Shown here: piece by piece, positions 26,010 through 38,700 of the stretch | Numbering within the stretch: the stretch's first letter is position 1 | Layout: each line of letters starts with the position of its first letter | From: Aphis gossypii | Taxonomy: Eukaryota > Arthropoda > Insecta > Hemiptera > Aphididae | NCBI RefSeq assembly: GCF_020184175.1 | Contig: NW_026083056.1 | Location: 62,001 to 126,000 of the forward strand | Reading direction: 5' to 3' | DNA length: 64,000 nt | Made by a program: the position numbers and the translations under genes | Notes under the pieces: model-generated | Databases searched by the model: none | Told to the model about the DNA's origin: nothing | The model's input: only the letters and a program-made list of their open reading frames with translations

Positions 26010-29000
26010 ATGCCTCCGAAGAATGCCTTTAGATGTGTTGTGGGTGATTGTAAATCAAAAGGTATGTACTTTTTCAATTTATGTACAAACTATATTAATG
26101 TTAAATTTTACCTATCTATGCATTTTACTATAATTTATTAATAATGTTTTATAATACGCTATATTCCAATATTATATAAAAGGGATGTACATAGTGTTTA
26201 TAATTTTTCAAACCTGATATGTTAAGTTAGTATTATTTTAACTTCATTTAGATGTGATATGTCATCGGTTTCCAAATCCACGTACAGATATGGAAAGGCT
26301 TAAAACTTGGATGAAAATTGTTGGATTAGAATATGAAGATCCCAATTTGGTTTATGCCAAAAAGTATATTTGTTCTCTACATTTCACTAGCAATTGTTCA
26401 AGTACTGGCACCAAACGACACAACGCAAATGCGTTGCAGTCACTGCTTTTACCTCAAAGCAATAAAAATGAAATAATAGATTTGGATACTTCCGTAATGT
26501 CTGGTATTATTGAAGTAGATACTTCACAAACAGATAATAATGCCATTAGTAAGTTTAATGCATTATATTTATTTATAAAAATAAAATATCTACCTACAAT
26601 TGTATATTAATGTCTATATTTCAGCTGTGGAAAGTATTCAAAGCAATAGAGATGAAATTTTGGATTTAGATACCTCTGCGATGTCTGGTATTATTGAATT
26701 GGATATTTCACAAGCTAATTTTAATGCCATTTGTAAATATAATTCATTATACTTATTTATACAAATAAACTATTTACGTTAGTATAAGTGTATTAATTTC
26801 TATATTTTAGTTGTGGACAGTATACAAAGCAATAGGAATGAACTAATAGATTTGGATACTTCCGTAATGTCTGGTATTATTGAAGTAGATACTTCAAAAA
26901 CAGATAATAATGCCATTAGTAAGTTTAATGCATTATATTTATTTATAAAAATAAAATATCTACCTACAATTCTATACTAATGTCTATATTTCAGCTCTGG
27001 AAAGTATTCAAAACAATAGAGATGAACTTTTTGATTTAGATACATCAGCGATGTCAGGTATCATTGACACACCATTAGCTGATCCAGATTTGATTAGTAA
27101 GTTTAGATTTATATGTAGTTTTGTCTGTTGTATGCTTTTCCACTAAATACTTTATATTGCATGTAAATTTTTGATTTTTTGCTCTCCTGTAGATATTAAT
27201 GTAGATATTAGTAACCATGATAGTTCCAAAATTTGTCCAAGGCTAGTTACAAAGAAAAATAATAAGACGGGTTACTAACTTTTTTTAAATAAATTATTTT
27301 TTGGAATTTATCCATCAAATATTACTTTATTTAATGTTTCCAAATAAACTAATTTGTTGAATCAGTTCCAATACTCATTAAGTTATTACTAATTATTTAT
27401 CTAATATAAATTGGTATATTTATAGGATTATTAGCAAATATTGGTGTGCGGAATATCAGACATCTTACTCCACGATGTAAAAAGTTGTATTCAATCACTA
27501 ATAAACTTATTAAGAAACAACGTCGATCAGACATTAAGAAGAACTATTCAAAAATAGATTAAATAAGGCAGAAACATTTGCTGATTCCTACATTATTAAT
27601 AAATTGAATGGAAAAGTAACGGCTGCAGCATCACTTTTTACCAAATTACAACTTCGGGAAACAACGAAAAAAAGAAAAGGTCATAGATTCACATTGGAAG
27701 AAAAAGTGATGAGTCTTTCAATTTATAAAAAAAGCCCGAAATGCTATAGATTTTTATCAAATCTTTTTACGCTTCCATGTAAACGGACGTTAAATAATTT
27801 ATTAAGCACTGTATCTATTGGTCCCGGAGTTTCACCTGTGGTCTTGCAAGTTTTGAAGGAAAATGTAAAAAAACTGAAACCTTCTGAACGGTAAGTTTCT
27901 TATATAGCATCAATAATTTTAAATTTATAAATGTATAAATTGTTGATTTGATTTTTAGTTATTGCTCACTTATATTTGATGAAATATCATTGAGTAGTGG
28001 ACTCAATTTTGATTTTTCTGCTGACAAAATAGATGGTTTTGTAAATTCTGGTTCTTATAAGAGCCAACAATTGGCAGACCATGCTTTGGTTTTTATGGTC
28101 AGAGGAATAAAAAAAAAATATAAACAACCAGTGTCATTTTCATTCTGTCAAGGTGCTACTAACCAGCATGAATTAGCAAGACAAATTACAGAAGTATTTA
28201 TGAAAATTTTTATTATTATTATGAGTTGTGTTTGTATTAAATGTTTTGTATTATTATGATCTAGGTAATACAAAAAGTTTCTGGAACTGGGCTTCATATT
28301 GTAGCAACCGTGTGCGATCAAGGTAAGCCAAATGAAGGTGCAATCAGGTTATTAAATAATCAAACAAAAGAATATTACATTAAACATAACCTTGAGTACC
28401 AAGAAGAATTTTATGAAGTGGTACAAGAAAACGGAGAACGAACAAAAATTGTACACTTATTTGATGTTCCTCATCTTATTAAGTGTACAAGAAATAACTT
28501 GTTGACCAAAAGTCTTTCATTTGAAATGGATGGTATCAAAAGAGTAGCAAAATAGCAACATTTAGAAGAATTGTATCATACGGACAGTGCTTTGCCAGAT
28601 TCAAAGATGTTGCCTAGGTTGAGTGATTATCACGTTATTCCTAATAAAATCCCAAAGATGAAAGTTCGATATGCAACTCAAGTTTTTAGTCAACGAGTGT
28701 CTGCTGTTATGAATTTCCTAGCATGTAAGTCACTAATTTATTTTGTATTTACAAATTACAAAAAAAAATTTTTTTTTTAGCAAAAAGTATAATTGAACCA
28801 AGTGGAGTAGACACTGCAGCAATATTTTTATTCTTTGACAAATTGTTCGATTCTTTAAATAGCAGCTTTCATAAAGTGATTGAAGGAAAGATATATCGAA
28901 CTGCAGTGACAAAAAATTCTTAACAAAATGAAATTTATTTTAAAAGATGGAAGAATTGTAAATGTTCCTACACTTAAAAATTGGATAACAACTATCAGAG

Positions 29001-30043
29001 GTAAAATAAAATATTATTAAATGGTTGACTGTATATTATATTTAATTACTCCAAAATAATAATAATCCTACACCTACCATGAACATTATATTATAATTTT
29101 TCCTACCCATAAAAGGTGTTAAATTATTCGATTAATATAATCCTTTTATTTTTTTTTAAAGGTTTTCAAACATTGACAAAATTTTTAGAAGAAAAAGGAA
29201 TCAAGTCATTACTAACAAGACATCTCAATCAAGATCCTATTGAAAATTTGTTTGGTGCAGTCCGGAGCCTTGGCTGTGACAACCCAACTAGTCACTCATT
29301 CATTTCTGCCTACAAAACATTATTGCTCAATAATTTAATTTCGTCTCAATCTCCTGGAGCTAATTGTGAAGACTTCACAGAAGATTCGTTAATCACCTAT
29401 AAACATTTCTTCTCGTGTAATCTCGAACAATCTTCATCGGTTGAATTATCAGTTAGTTTACCAGTTCAAAGTAGTAGGGAATTGGATGATACAACAACAG
29501 AATTAATGAATGCCACACATGTATATATTGCCGGTTTTGTTGCAAAAAAACTCAACAGAGAATTATACAAAAACTGTGAAGAATGTCTAAAGAAAATTTG
29601 CACCAATCAAGTTTCAAAAGATCACGATTTGATTGTAGCCAGGGACCACCAAGCTTGTAATAGATTATCTTTAAAATACCCTACTAAACCATTTCATCAA
29701 ATGCTTCACAATATTATTGTGTATATTGGTCAACATCTACCATCAAAATGTCATTTTTTGGGAATAGGAGAAATGATTGCTGAAGGAATATTAAACAAGT
29801 ATGATATAACTGTTTTGCATTGCGAAAATCATGACGAAGCTTTTGAAAAAAAGATTGTAAAATCAATTGTTAAATTATTTATCGATCACTGGTGTACTGA
29901 AGTTAATCGTATTTTACTTGGCAAAAGATCATTACAATTGGGAGAAAATGATCCTATCAAACAGCTGGATCAGCTTCGATATGGCACACAAAACATAAAA
30001 AAAAAAAAAACCTATCACTGGAAAATTCAATCAAGTAAAATAA
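26010..30043 (+). pseudogene. THAP domain / P-element-type transposase with duplicated exons
   Basis: Exon 1 (26010-26061) and exon 2 (from 26252) encode a C2CH THAP zinc finger: CVVGDC, CHRFPNPR, ICSLHF. A set of short exons of the form ILDLDTSAMSGIIELD follows, four in a row (ends of exon 2, then near 26625, 26812 and 26997). From 27425 the transposase body reads LLANIGVRNIRHLTPRCKK, LIFDEISLSSG (near 27970), VCDQGKPNEGAIR (near 28315) and DPIENLFGAVRSLG (near 29237), which match the acidic catalytic blocks of P-element/THAP9 transposases. Lesions include a frameshift near 27545, TAG at 28553-28555, breaks near 28925 and an A-run shift near 30005. Element termini were not securely found. 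Confidence 0.75.
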
Positions 30044-30494
30044 ACCAAAATGTAGTTTTTATTTATTATTGTTTTTAATTCATTATTATTACGAGTTTCA
30101 CCTATTTTTACTATTGTACAAGTTTTACCTAATGTACCTATTATTATTATAATTAGTATGATTTTATGTATACAATATAATACAAATTAAAGACTGATGT
30201 TGTGATGTACCTACAATTTGAAATGTTAATTGTTAACTATTAAGTGATATGTATTATATTGGAGATAAATAAATGAAATTTTAAGAGTAATAACTGTCTA
30301 GAATTTTTCATTTATTTTAATAAAACCAATAATAAACAAAAAATAATTTCTTATTTTAAGTATGGCAGTAGTAGTAATAACATCGATTGATCGATTGTGA
30401 TAATATTCTACTATCGAAAGTACCATCGATAGTTCTCCATCAGGTTAGTTAAGCTACGCAACCACCGGGAGCGCTATTTATGCGGTTCGTTTTT

Positions 30495-32034
30495 TTAACA
30501 TAGGAGTTGCCTATCTATTATATTATACTGATCTATGCATATTGCATTGTTGCATTGTACAATTAATATGTGTCTGATGTTATCAAACAAAAGATGACGA
30601 CGTCGATCAGTTAATAAATTTTTGTATGATGAAAAACTTCTTTCAACATCAACGGACGTTATGGGTGCATACTTGAAGTAGGTCATGTCATCAGTAGTTA
30701 AATCTTCTGGAATATCTTCTCCTCTTGCGCTTTTGCCATCTAGCATTTCAGAGATGTTAGTTACAATTTTAAATCCATTATTCTTTAAAATGACATTCTC
30801 CATTTTGGTTGCTATTGTTTGTCCGATTTTATTTGGATCTTTTTGGATTAAAGACTCAATTTGTTTTATGCATTTAATTGACTTTGATAATAACATACCA
30901 GACGTCTCTAACTGAGTTATTTCCGAAGGTATAAATCCAAAGTTAGATTTTAAATAAATTAAATTTGTTTCCAAACTTGGGTTTAACACTTGTTCTATTG
31001 CGTCTTTAATTGCGACTGAATCATTTTTGTCTAATTCCAGAATCATTTTTTTTTATATCAGATAAATGCTCACAATAATAATTAGCTGCATTTATCCATG
31101 TTCCCCAGCGCGTGAGTACGGGTTCAGGTGGCAAAGGAATTCCGGGAGCAATAGTTTTAAAAATTTCTACTCGATATGGCGCTTTCAGAAATACTTTTTT
31201 AACATTTGATATAAGTTTATTTATATCTTGAAAATTTGTCCTAATTTCTTCAGCCACTCTATGAACCGCATGTGCCATGCAAGTTACGTGTATCATTTTG
31301 GAATATAGGTTTTGTATAACTTTTCCTGCTTTTACCATGTATGGAGCTGCGTCAGATAAAAAAAGTAAAACATTGTCATGTTTAATACCAAGAGGTCATA
31401 GTATAAACATAGATTTATCAAACATTTTGGCGATTGTTGAATTATTTGCTTTTTCCAAAACGTTGGTATGCAGCAAAAATATTTTTCCAGCGTTTTCTAA
31501 TTCCAAAGTCCCAATAATGACATTTACCACGTATCGCCCTTCAACATCTGTTGTTTCGTCCATGCTGATCCAAATTTTTTTATTTCCAACGTAGTCTCGA
31601 ATTTTTTGCATTGTATCATTGTAACATAATTCAACATTATTCTTACGTAAAGTTGACTCATCTGGGATATCAACTTTAATATATTTTTCTAAAAATTTTC
31701 GAAAGTGTTCGTTGTTTAATTTATTAAGCGGAATATTAGCTAATAATAATGTTTGACATAGTTCCAAATTAAATGACGATTTTTTTGATGTAATACTTGT
31801 ATCAGTCAGCAATAATTGAGTTTTTGGTTTTTCGCTTTCCATTTGTCGCTCAACTCCCCGAGTATGTTTTTCTCGACTTATGTGTTCTTCTACAGTATAT
31901 CGTTTTAATGCTGAGACTTTAACATTACACACTTTACAAAATAACACTTCACCATCACTAGAAAAAATATTGTTCCCGTATTCATTAACATAACTGTGTA
32001 AACGGCTACTTACAGACGATTTTGCTTTCGGCAT
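30495..32034 (-). pseudogene. hAT transposase (BED-like finger, dimerisation domain)
   Basis: This is the gene of the enclosing hAT. The start (32034) gives MPKAKSSVSSRLHSYVNEYG, then a C2H2/BED-like finger (CKVCNVKVSALKRYTVEEH). The RNase H-like domain shows SMDETTDVEG (first Asp, near 31557) and LSDAAPYM (near 31345). HVTCMAHAVHRVAEE and LTRWGTW are typical hAT insertion-domain blocks. The C-terminal dimerisation block is ITSVDVERSFSSYK (near 30640). TGA at 31396-31398 interrupts the frame, and a T9/A9 run near 31047-31055 shifts it. Proteins of this type in other insects are often annotated as CGG-repeat-binding-protein-like. Confidence 0.78.
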
Positions 32035-32714
32035 GTTTAAAATCGTATAAAATTGAAAAATATCGGTTAAATGGTGACGGTGAATGCCGAAACACTACTG
32101 ACAATAGCTCCTTTTACTGCAATTATAAGCACGTCAATCAATAGGTCTAATGTCTATGTCAATTTAATCTTGTTTATCGGATTTATTCCATACAATTTAT
32201 AAATATAACACTCGATAAGCGTGTATGATCCACGTATGTCTGAAAGAGCACTCGTTTCATCAATATATAACACTCAAAGAGTAAATCTTATCGGAACGCG
32301 ATAAAATGATATAAATTTTTACTAATAGTCAAAATCCAAAGTTAGATTTTAATAAATTAAATTTGTTTCCAAACTTGGATGTAACATTTGCCCTAAAATC
32401 TATAGTTTGTGAAAAAATGCCCCACATTGTATAAAAAGTACGAAAAATGCCCTAAAAGATGAAAAAATGACTTGAAAATGTTGAAAATTGACGTAAAAAA
32501 CAAAAAAAATGCATTTATGGTGACGCGTCAAAATATCTCCATTAAAAATATCTCCGAAAAATTTATTATTATTATTTATCAATATTTTTTCACTCATAAT
32601 CGTCAAAATATTATCTTCAAAAAATATAAAAAATTAAATAAAATAATAAAATAATAAAATAAACAAATACAAAAATATTATTTAAAAAAAAATATATATA
32701 AAAAAAATTATGTT

Positions 32715-35700
32715 TTAAAATTTTATGTTTTGAGCGATTCCTCTTAAGTAAAGAAGGGCTGGAGTTTCATTGAAGTTTTTCACTACGTTCAATATCATTT
32801 CATCGTGGTTCTTATATTTTTTCTTTTTTTTTGTACTAGGCTCTCCAGAAATTAATTTTTCTAACTGAACCTGTAAAATATACATTTAATTTTTAATACA
32901 AGTTATTATATTCAATATTTTAAATTTGTATGATACAATACCTCTTGTGAACGGGCCGGGAGCATATAAAGCTAATACGCGCGCCCGGTCACCAAAATAC
33001 TTCGTGCGCTGCACACCGACCGACCTGTGTATGTGTGTGTATGTGTGTATAGCGACTCTAAAGAAGTGGACGGGGTCGTCGAGCAAGACCAAAGAGTGCT
33101 AGTGTGCAGTGGTGTGTGTAAGTGTGTATAATTGTGTGTGTGTAAAACTTAAATTCTAAAACGGATAGGTAACTCTACAAAAAATATGGAACTCAGTTTA
33201 AATGGTAATAATATATAATACAACAATAATAATTAACTACGGCCCTTCTGGCCCAACAATACAAAAATATCAATAATAATATAATATAACGCTGCCGGTT
33301 CGAGGTCCATTTCCCCAGCACCACCACCTCCGAATTTTCACTCGAAACATATACCAATCGTTTGTACCTCGTTTGTACCTGATTGTACCTCAAGTATTAT
33401 CGTTTGTACCTCAACAGTTTTCAAATTATCCCTACTTCGATTTTGGGGGTGCCGAAGAAACGCTAGCACCCCCACCTTTGAATTTTTACCCGAAACCTAC
33501 ACCAATCATTTGTACCTCGTTTGTACCTGATTGTACCTCAAGTATTATCGTTTGTACCTCAACAGTTTTCAAATTATCCCTACTTCGATTTTGGGGGTGC
33601 CGAAGAAACGCTAGCACCCCCACCTTTGAATTTTTAATCGAAACCTATACCAATTGTTTGTACCTCGTTTGTACCTGATTGTACCTCAAGTAAAATCGTT
33701 TGTACCTCAACGGTTTTCCAATTATTCCAAACTTTTGGTGGGGGTGCTGGGGAAACGATAGCACCCCCCTTTGAATTTCTAGTTTAAAACCATATTAATC
33801 GTTTGTACCTCGTTTGTACCTCAAATAAAATCGTTTGTACCTCAACGGTTTTCCAATTATTCCAAACTTTTAGCGGGGTTGCTAAGGAAACCCTGCTAGC
33901 ACCCTTATTTCTAGTTACTTTATACCCACTTACCTGATATTTAAAATTTATAGTTTTTACCAGTGGTAGAGTAGCACTACTTCATTGCCTATATCTTTTA
34001 GTATGCAATAATATACAATAAAATACAATTGTAATTTGCAGTAATTTAAATTAACAATTTTAAAAATTTTAAACTTGCATGTATTTACGTTGTTCAATAG
34101 GTTATATTTTATAGATTGGGGCGTATAAAAAAAAAATGTTTAACCCCTACCTCCCAAAATTCTATAATACGTCATAACACCATTTATTATTTAAAATATA
34201 ACTACATATTATACTTAATACAAAAGTAGGTACTACACTCACCGGAAATAGTGGCTCGTATTATGACGACTGTGTATATTACCTACTAATGAAGTACGTA
34301 ACAGTATTACATTACATATTATGTAATAACTGTGAAATAAAATTTTAAATTATTTTTAATTTAATTAAATTTAGTTAAATACTAAAATACACTAAATTAA
34401 ATCGCAATATCGAAAATTGGTACCTATAATACAACTTAAGTATTTTTTAAGGGTGAAGAGTTGTTTTAAAGCATGTTTACCAATAGTAGTAAAATACGAC
34501 TGAAATCGAAGAATTTTATTTTATATAATATAATAATACAAATGATGATTTTTAAGATATATTAATATTAAACAAGTGTTGGTTTTTACATTTATAAAAA
34601 AAAGTGTTGATTTTTACATATTTCATTAAAAAAAGTTTAATCTTGATAAAAATATAACATGGTATTACAGTTTTTGATTTTTTTTTTTTTTTTGTTATTG
34701 CTTACGATGTAACCAGTGTAGACGTTAGCTCCTAAAAAAATTGAATTTATTTAAAAAATGTTTAAATACGTTTAAATACACTGTAGTTACAGCTTTATTT
34801 ACCAGAATTTATATTGTATAGACTAATATTTGGCAGTTACTAGCGATAGTTGGCGGTCTAACAATTCTTGCTGTAGTAGATAAGTCATCGTACTTCTCCC
34901 ATCTGTTGGTTGCGTGCCTCCAACAATAAGTGATATAATGACCCATAGCTTGTAGTTTCTTTGAAGTTGGCGGAATAAAATTAATTATCCCTCTAAGATT
35001 ATAAAGCTGTTGTTGAACCGTTATTGTTTTAGGAATCTCATTTAGTACAACACATATATCCAAGTCCTTGTCCGTGTTTTGTCTAGCAGTAAGTGGTACA
35101 TATGGTTCAATAAATATTTGTTTTCCATATTCTTTTACCAGTTCAATATTTCCAATTTTACAATTTTGACATACCTTTGGATCATCTAAAAACATTGACG
35201 TTAACGCGTCATTTAAAAAATCCAAGTTTTCCGTTGGTAACTTAACTGAAATTGTTACATTTTCTCTTTTTTTAGTAAAAGAACAGTTAAGGCATTTCTC
35301 TATTGTCACTAACGAAAAATAATTTGTAAATATATTTTGTATCATGAATGTCATTGTACAAGAACAGTCGAAGTTTCTAAGGCCGCTTGGATGTTCGTTC
35401 CAGGTTCTCAGAGTGGACATTACTTCAATTAATATGACGACTCTTTTCCGATATGTCTGAGCATTAATTCCATCTTTTGAAGCAGTTGAAACCAATTCGA
35501 AAAAATTTTGTGATATTTCTTGATTAATATATGCAGAATATTGCATACTGTCAACATAAGAAGTGCATATCAGATGGAATAAACTATCAAATGCACAGGT
35601 ATTGGTCAGAGTATAGCTGAATCCATCAATTTTAACTGGTTTAAGATCTGAAATATTACCATTCTTTAAGATACCTAACACTATACTTTTTGTTTTACTA

Positions 35701-38700
35701 CGATCGTTGTAAAACAACAAAGTTGGGTCTTTTTCAAGGTAATTGCTTTTTTATTACTTTTAGTTTTTATTTTGAGTGTTTTTGAATCATTTGTTACATT
35801 ATTTAGCTCCTTGGTGTCATAACATGAAACATTTTTGGTTTTAATTGGTTTACCAAGTCCCCTCCAATCTTCAAACGAATCATTTTTTTCAATATCCAAA
35901 TTGAATTCATTTACATTGACATCATATTTTTCAATTTCTAAATTGAACTCCTCAATGTCATAATTTTGTTCCAATTCTAAATTAAACTTCTCATTGCCAT
36001 AATAATTTGTTTCAATTTCTAAGTTAAACTCATTTACTTTGTCATCATCTTTTTGAACTTCTAAATTAAATTCATTCACTTTGCCATCATTTTTTTCTAT
36101 ATTATATACAAAACAATCATGAATATTTACATTATTAGCACTATTATCACTTAGTTCATTTATTTTTACTTCATCATTTTTATCTGTCAAACAACTATCA
36201 TACTCAATTTCAGATTTTGTTGCACCAAGTTTATTTCCTATCATATTCATAGAACCAATGATTGAATTTACATGAATTTTCAAAAATTGATCTATTGGTA
36301 AAGGTAAAGTTTTATGTTTGAAAACGTTAGTTTTCAAATCATTGAATAAACTTTCTGATGTTGAGCTAGTTTCAGTGATGTTTCCATACTTAAATATAGG
36401 AACCATAATAGCAGACCAGGTCGGAATTAATTTACAGAAGTCTAATAATTTTTTCGCAATGTTCGGATTAAACTGCATGTTATCATGATCCCCTACATCA
36501 TCATAGTTTGCTTCATTTTTTACATTATCTAAAATCAATTTGAACTCTAAAAATATTGAAGTGTTAGGAGATTCTTCAATAACGTCTGTATAATCTTCAT
36601 TTGGTTCATTATCTTCAGATTCTCTTGAATTTAAAAAATCGTTCAATTCTATTTCGTGTGTCGCTATTCTTCGTTTCAGATATGTCTTGGATATTTCACA
36701 TTTTGTGGGTTGTTTGTATGAATTTAATCCATCAGTTTCATACAAACAAACAGTGAAAATATGCGTTAATAACAATTTAATGTCTGTATAATCGGTACTA
36801 GCAATTATTAATCCAATAGACCGTAAGTAAAAATTTTTTATTCTGAATGAGGATTTTTTTATTTCTGGCCATGAGCTTAGCAGGTGCATGATGTGATTGA
36901 AATCATTTCTAATCATAACTGATGGAATTTCTACTCCCGGTTCATTCAGAATCAATGAGGAACAAACACTTATATATTTTGTGAAATATGAGTATTGGGT
37001 AAATGATTTCGTTATTGCCATCATTAAGGCCAAAGATTGGTCAGTTATTATTATTTTGGGGGAGGAATTTTACTTCTCAGCCATTCCGATAGCCAGTATG
37101 AAATTGTGTTATGATCATGTTTCTCCGACAACATGTGTCCTACAGCAAATTGACAACTAGTTTTTGGATCTCTCACACCAATTTGGTATAAAAATATATT
37201 TGACGTTTGCCTCCCAGATATTAATGTCGGTCTTCTCACTATACCTCCTGTAGCGTCGATTGATAATCTTGGAACGTCTGTACTTTTTGCATAAAGTCGA
37301 TAAGAATTAATTTCTGTGGAGGCCCAATAATGTACAAAAAATTTATCATATGATATATCTTTAATTATATTATTATATGGTGAAGCCCCTTTTAATATTG
37401 ACAGTGCGATAACTGGGTCAGAATTTACTTGTTCTTCCTTCAATGCTTTATGCTTGAGAATTCGAAGAGCATTTGTAGTTGGCAAGTTACTGGGCTCTTT
37501 ATCTCCATATTCCATCATGCCCATTGCTTCAACACGTTGTACATAAGCAGCGGATTGATTTTCGGTTATTAGTTTTTTTTAATAACTCCCGTTTATTTCC
37601 AATTAGTTTTCTTTTATTAGAACTTTTGCAATGTTTAAAATCACCTTGGTATATACACTTTATGATTACAATATCTATAGATAGTGGTTGATCAATGATT
37701 ACTCCTTGAAATCTACTTAAGCACACAGTGCATTTTCCATTTATCTTAAGGAAAACCTCGCCATTTGGACATACTTTGGCATTTTTATAACTTATGCAAC
37801 ATGGAAGTTTAGTTAAAGCATAAAAATAGTTGTGTATTATCGGAGACCATTCGTAAGGTTTTAGAGTTTGATATTCACGACACATACTTTTCCCATCTGA
37901 CCTTTTATAAACCCGAGAGTTTACAGAATCATAAATTGACTCCCAATGTTCTTTAGATAGTGTCATCTTGAAATTTAATTTTGATTCATTATCAAAGTCA
38001 TCGTAGTCTCCAAAGGGTTCGGCACAACCAATAAAATAATAGAAAATAGTTAAATATGAATAATAATAAATTAAATAAAAACTCACAATATTGTCGGTGC
38101 TCAGCTGGCCAGCTGCACCTAAAGCTATATAATAAAAATGACACACACAACACGGATATAATAATTTAAATAATACACAAAAAAAAGACTAGATGAATAT
38201 GGCGATTTGCGCTCACAATACAATAATAAAAAAAATATGTGGCAATTAGTGCTCACACAACAATAACAATAATGTGGCGATTTGCGCTCACACAATATAC
38301 AATAAAATTGGCGATTCGCGCCCACAGTGCAATATCAATATAATAATAATAGCGGCGATTAGCGCACACTATATAGTATATAATATTATAAAAAGAAGTT
38401 GCGGCGATTAGCGTCTAAGCAAAATATAATAACAAGGTGGCGATTCGCACCCACAAAATATAATAAAACTAGCGATTCGCGCTCACAAACACGAACTTTT
38501 TTAAGTATATAAAAAACAACGGCGATTAGCGCACGTACGGCAGCTATATTGCAATGACGCTGGAGAGAAGACTGACTTAATTATAATATTATACCGACGA
38601 CGCGGGCGGACGGGAAGACATAATAATGCGCTGATTGCGATTCTTCACGCGTAATCTTAATATTATATAACTCACACAACAATTAAAACACAAATTTAAA

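Noticed and set aside
33373..33678. Open frame with repeated LSFVPQ-type residues
   Set aside because: Generated by the 148-bp tandem repeat; no start context or homology.
38203..38535. Possible CRISPR-like array
   Set aside because: The cores vary, the spacers are simple A+T-rich repeats, and the context is an insect transposon; it is a minisatellite.
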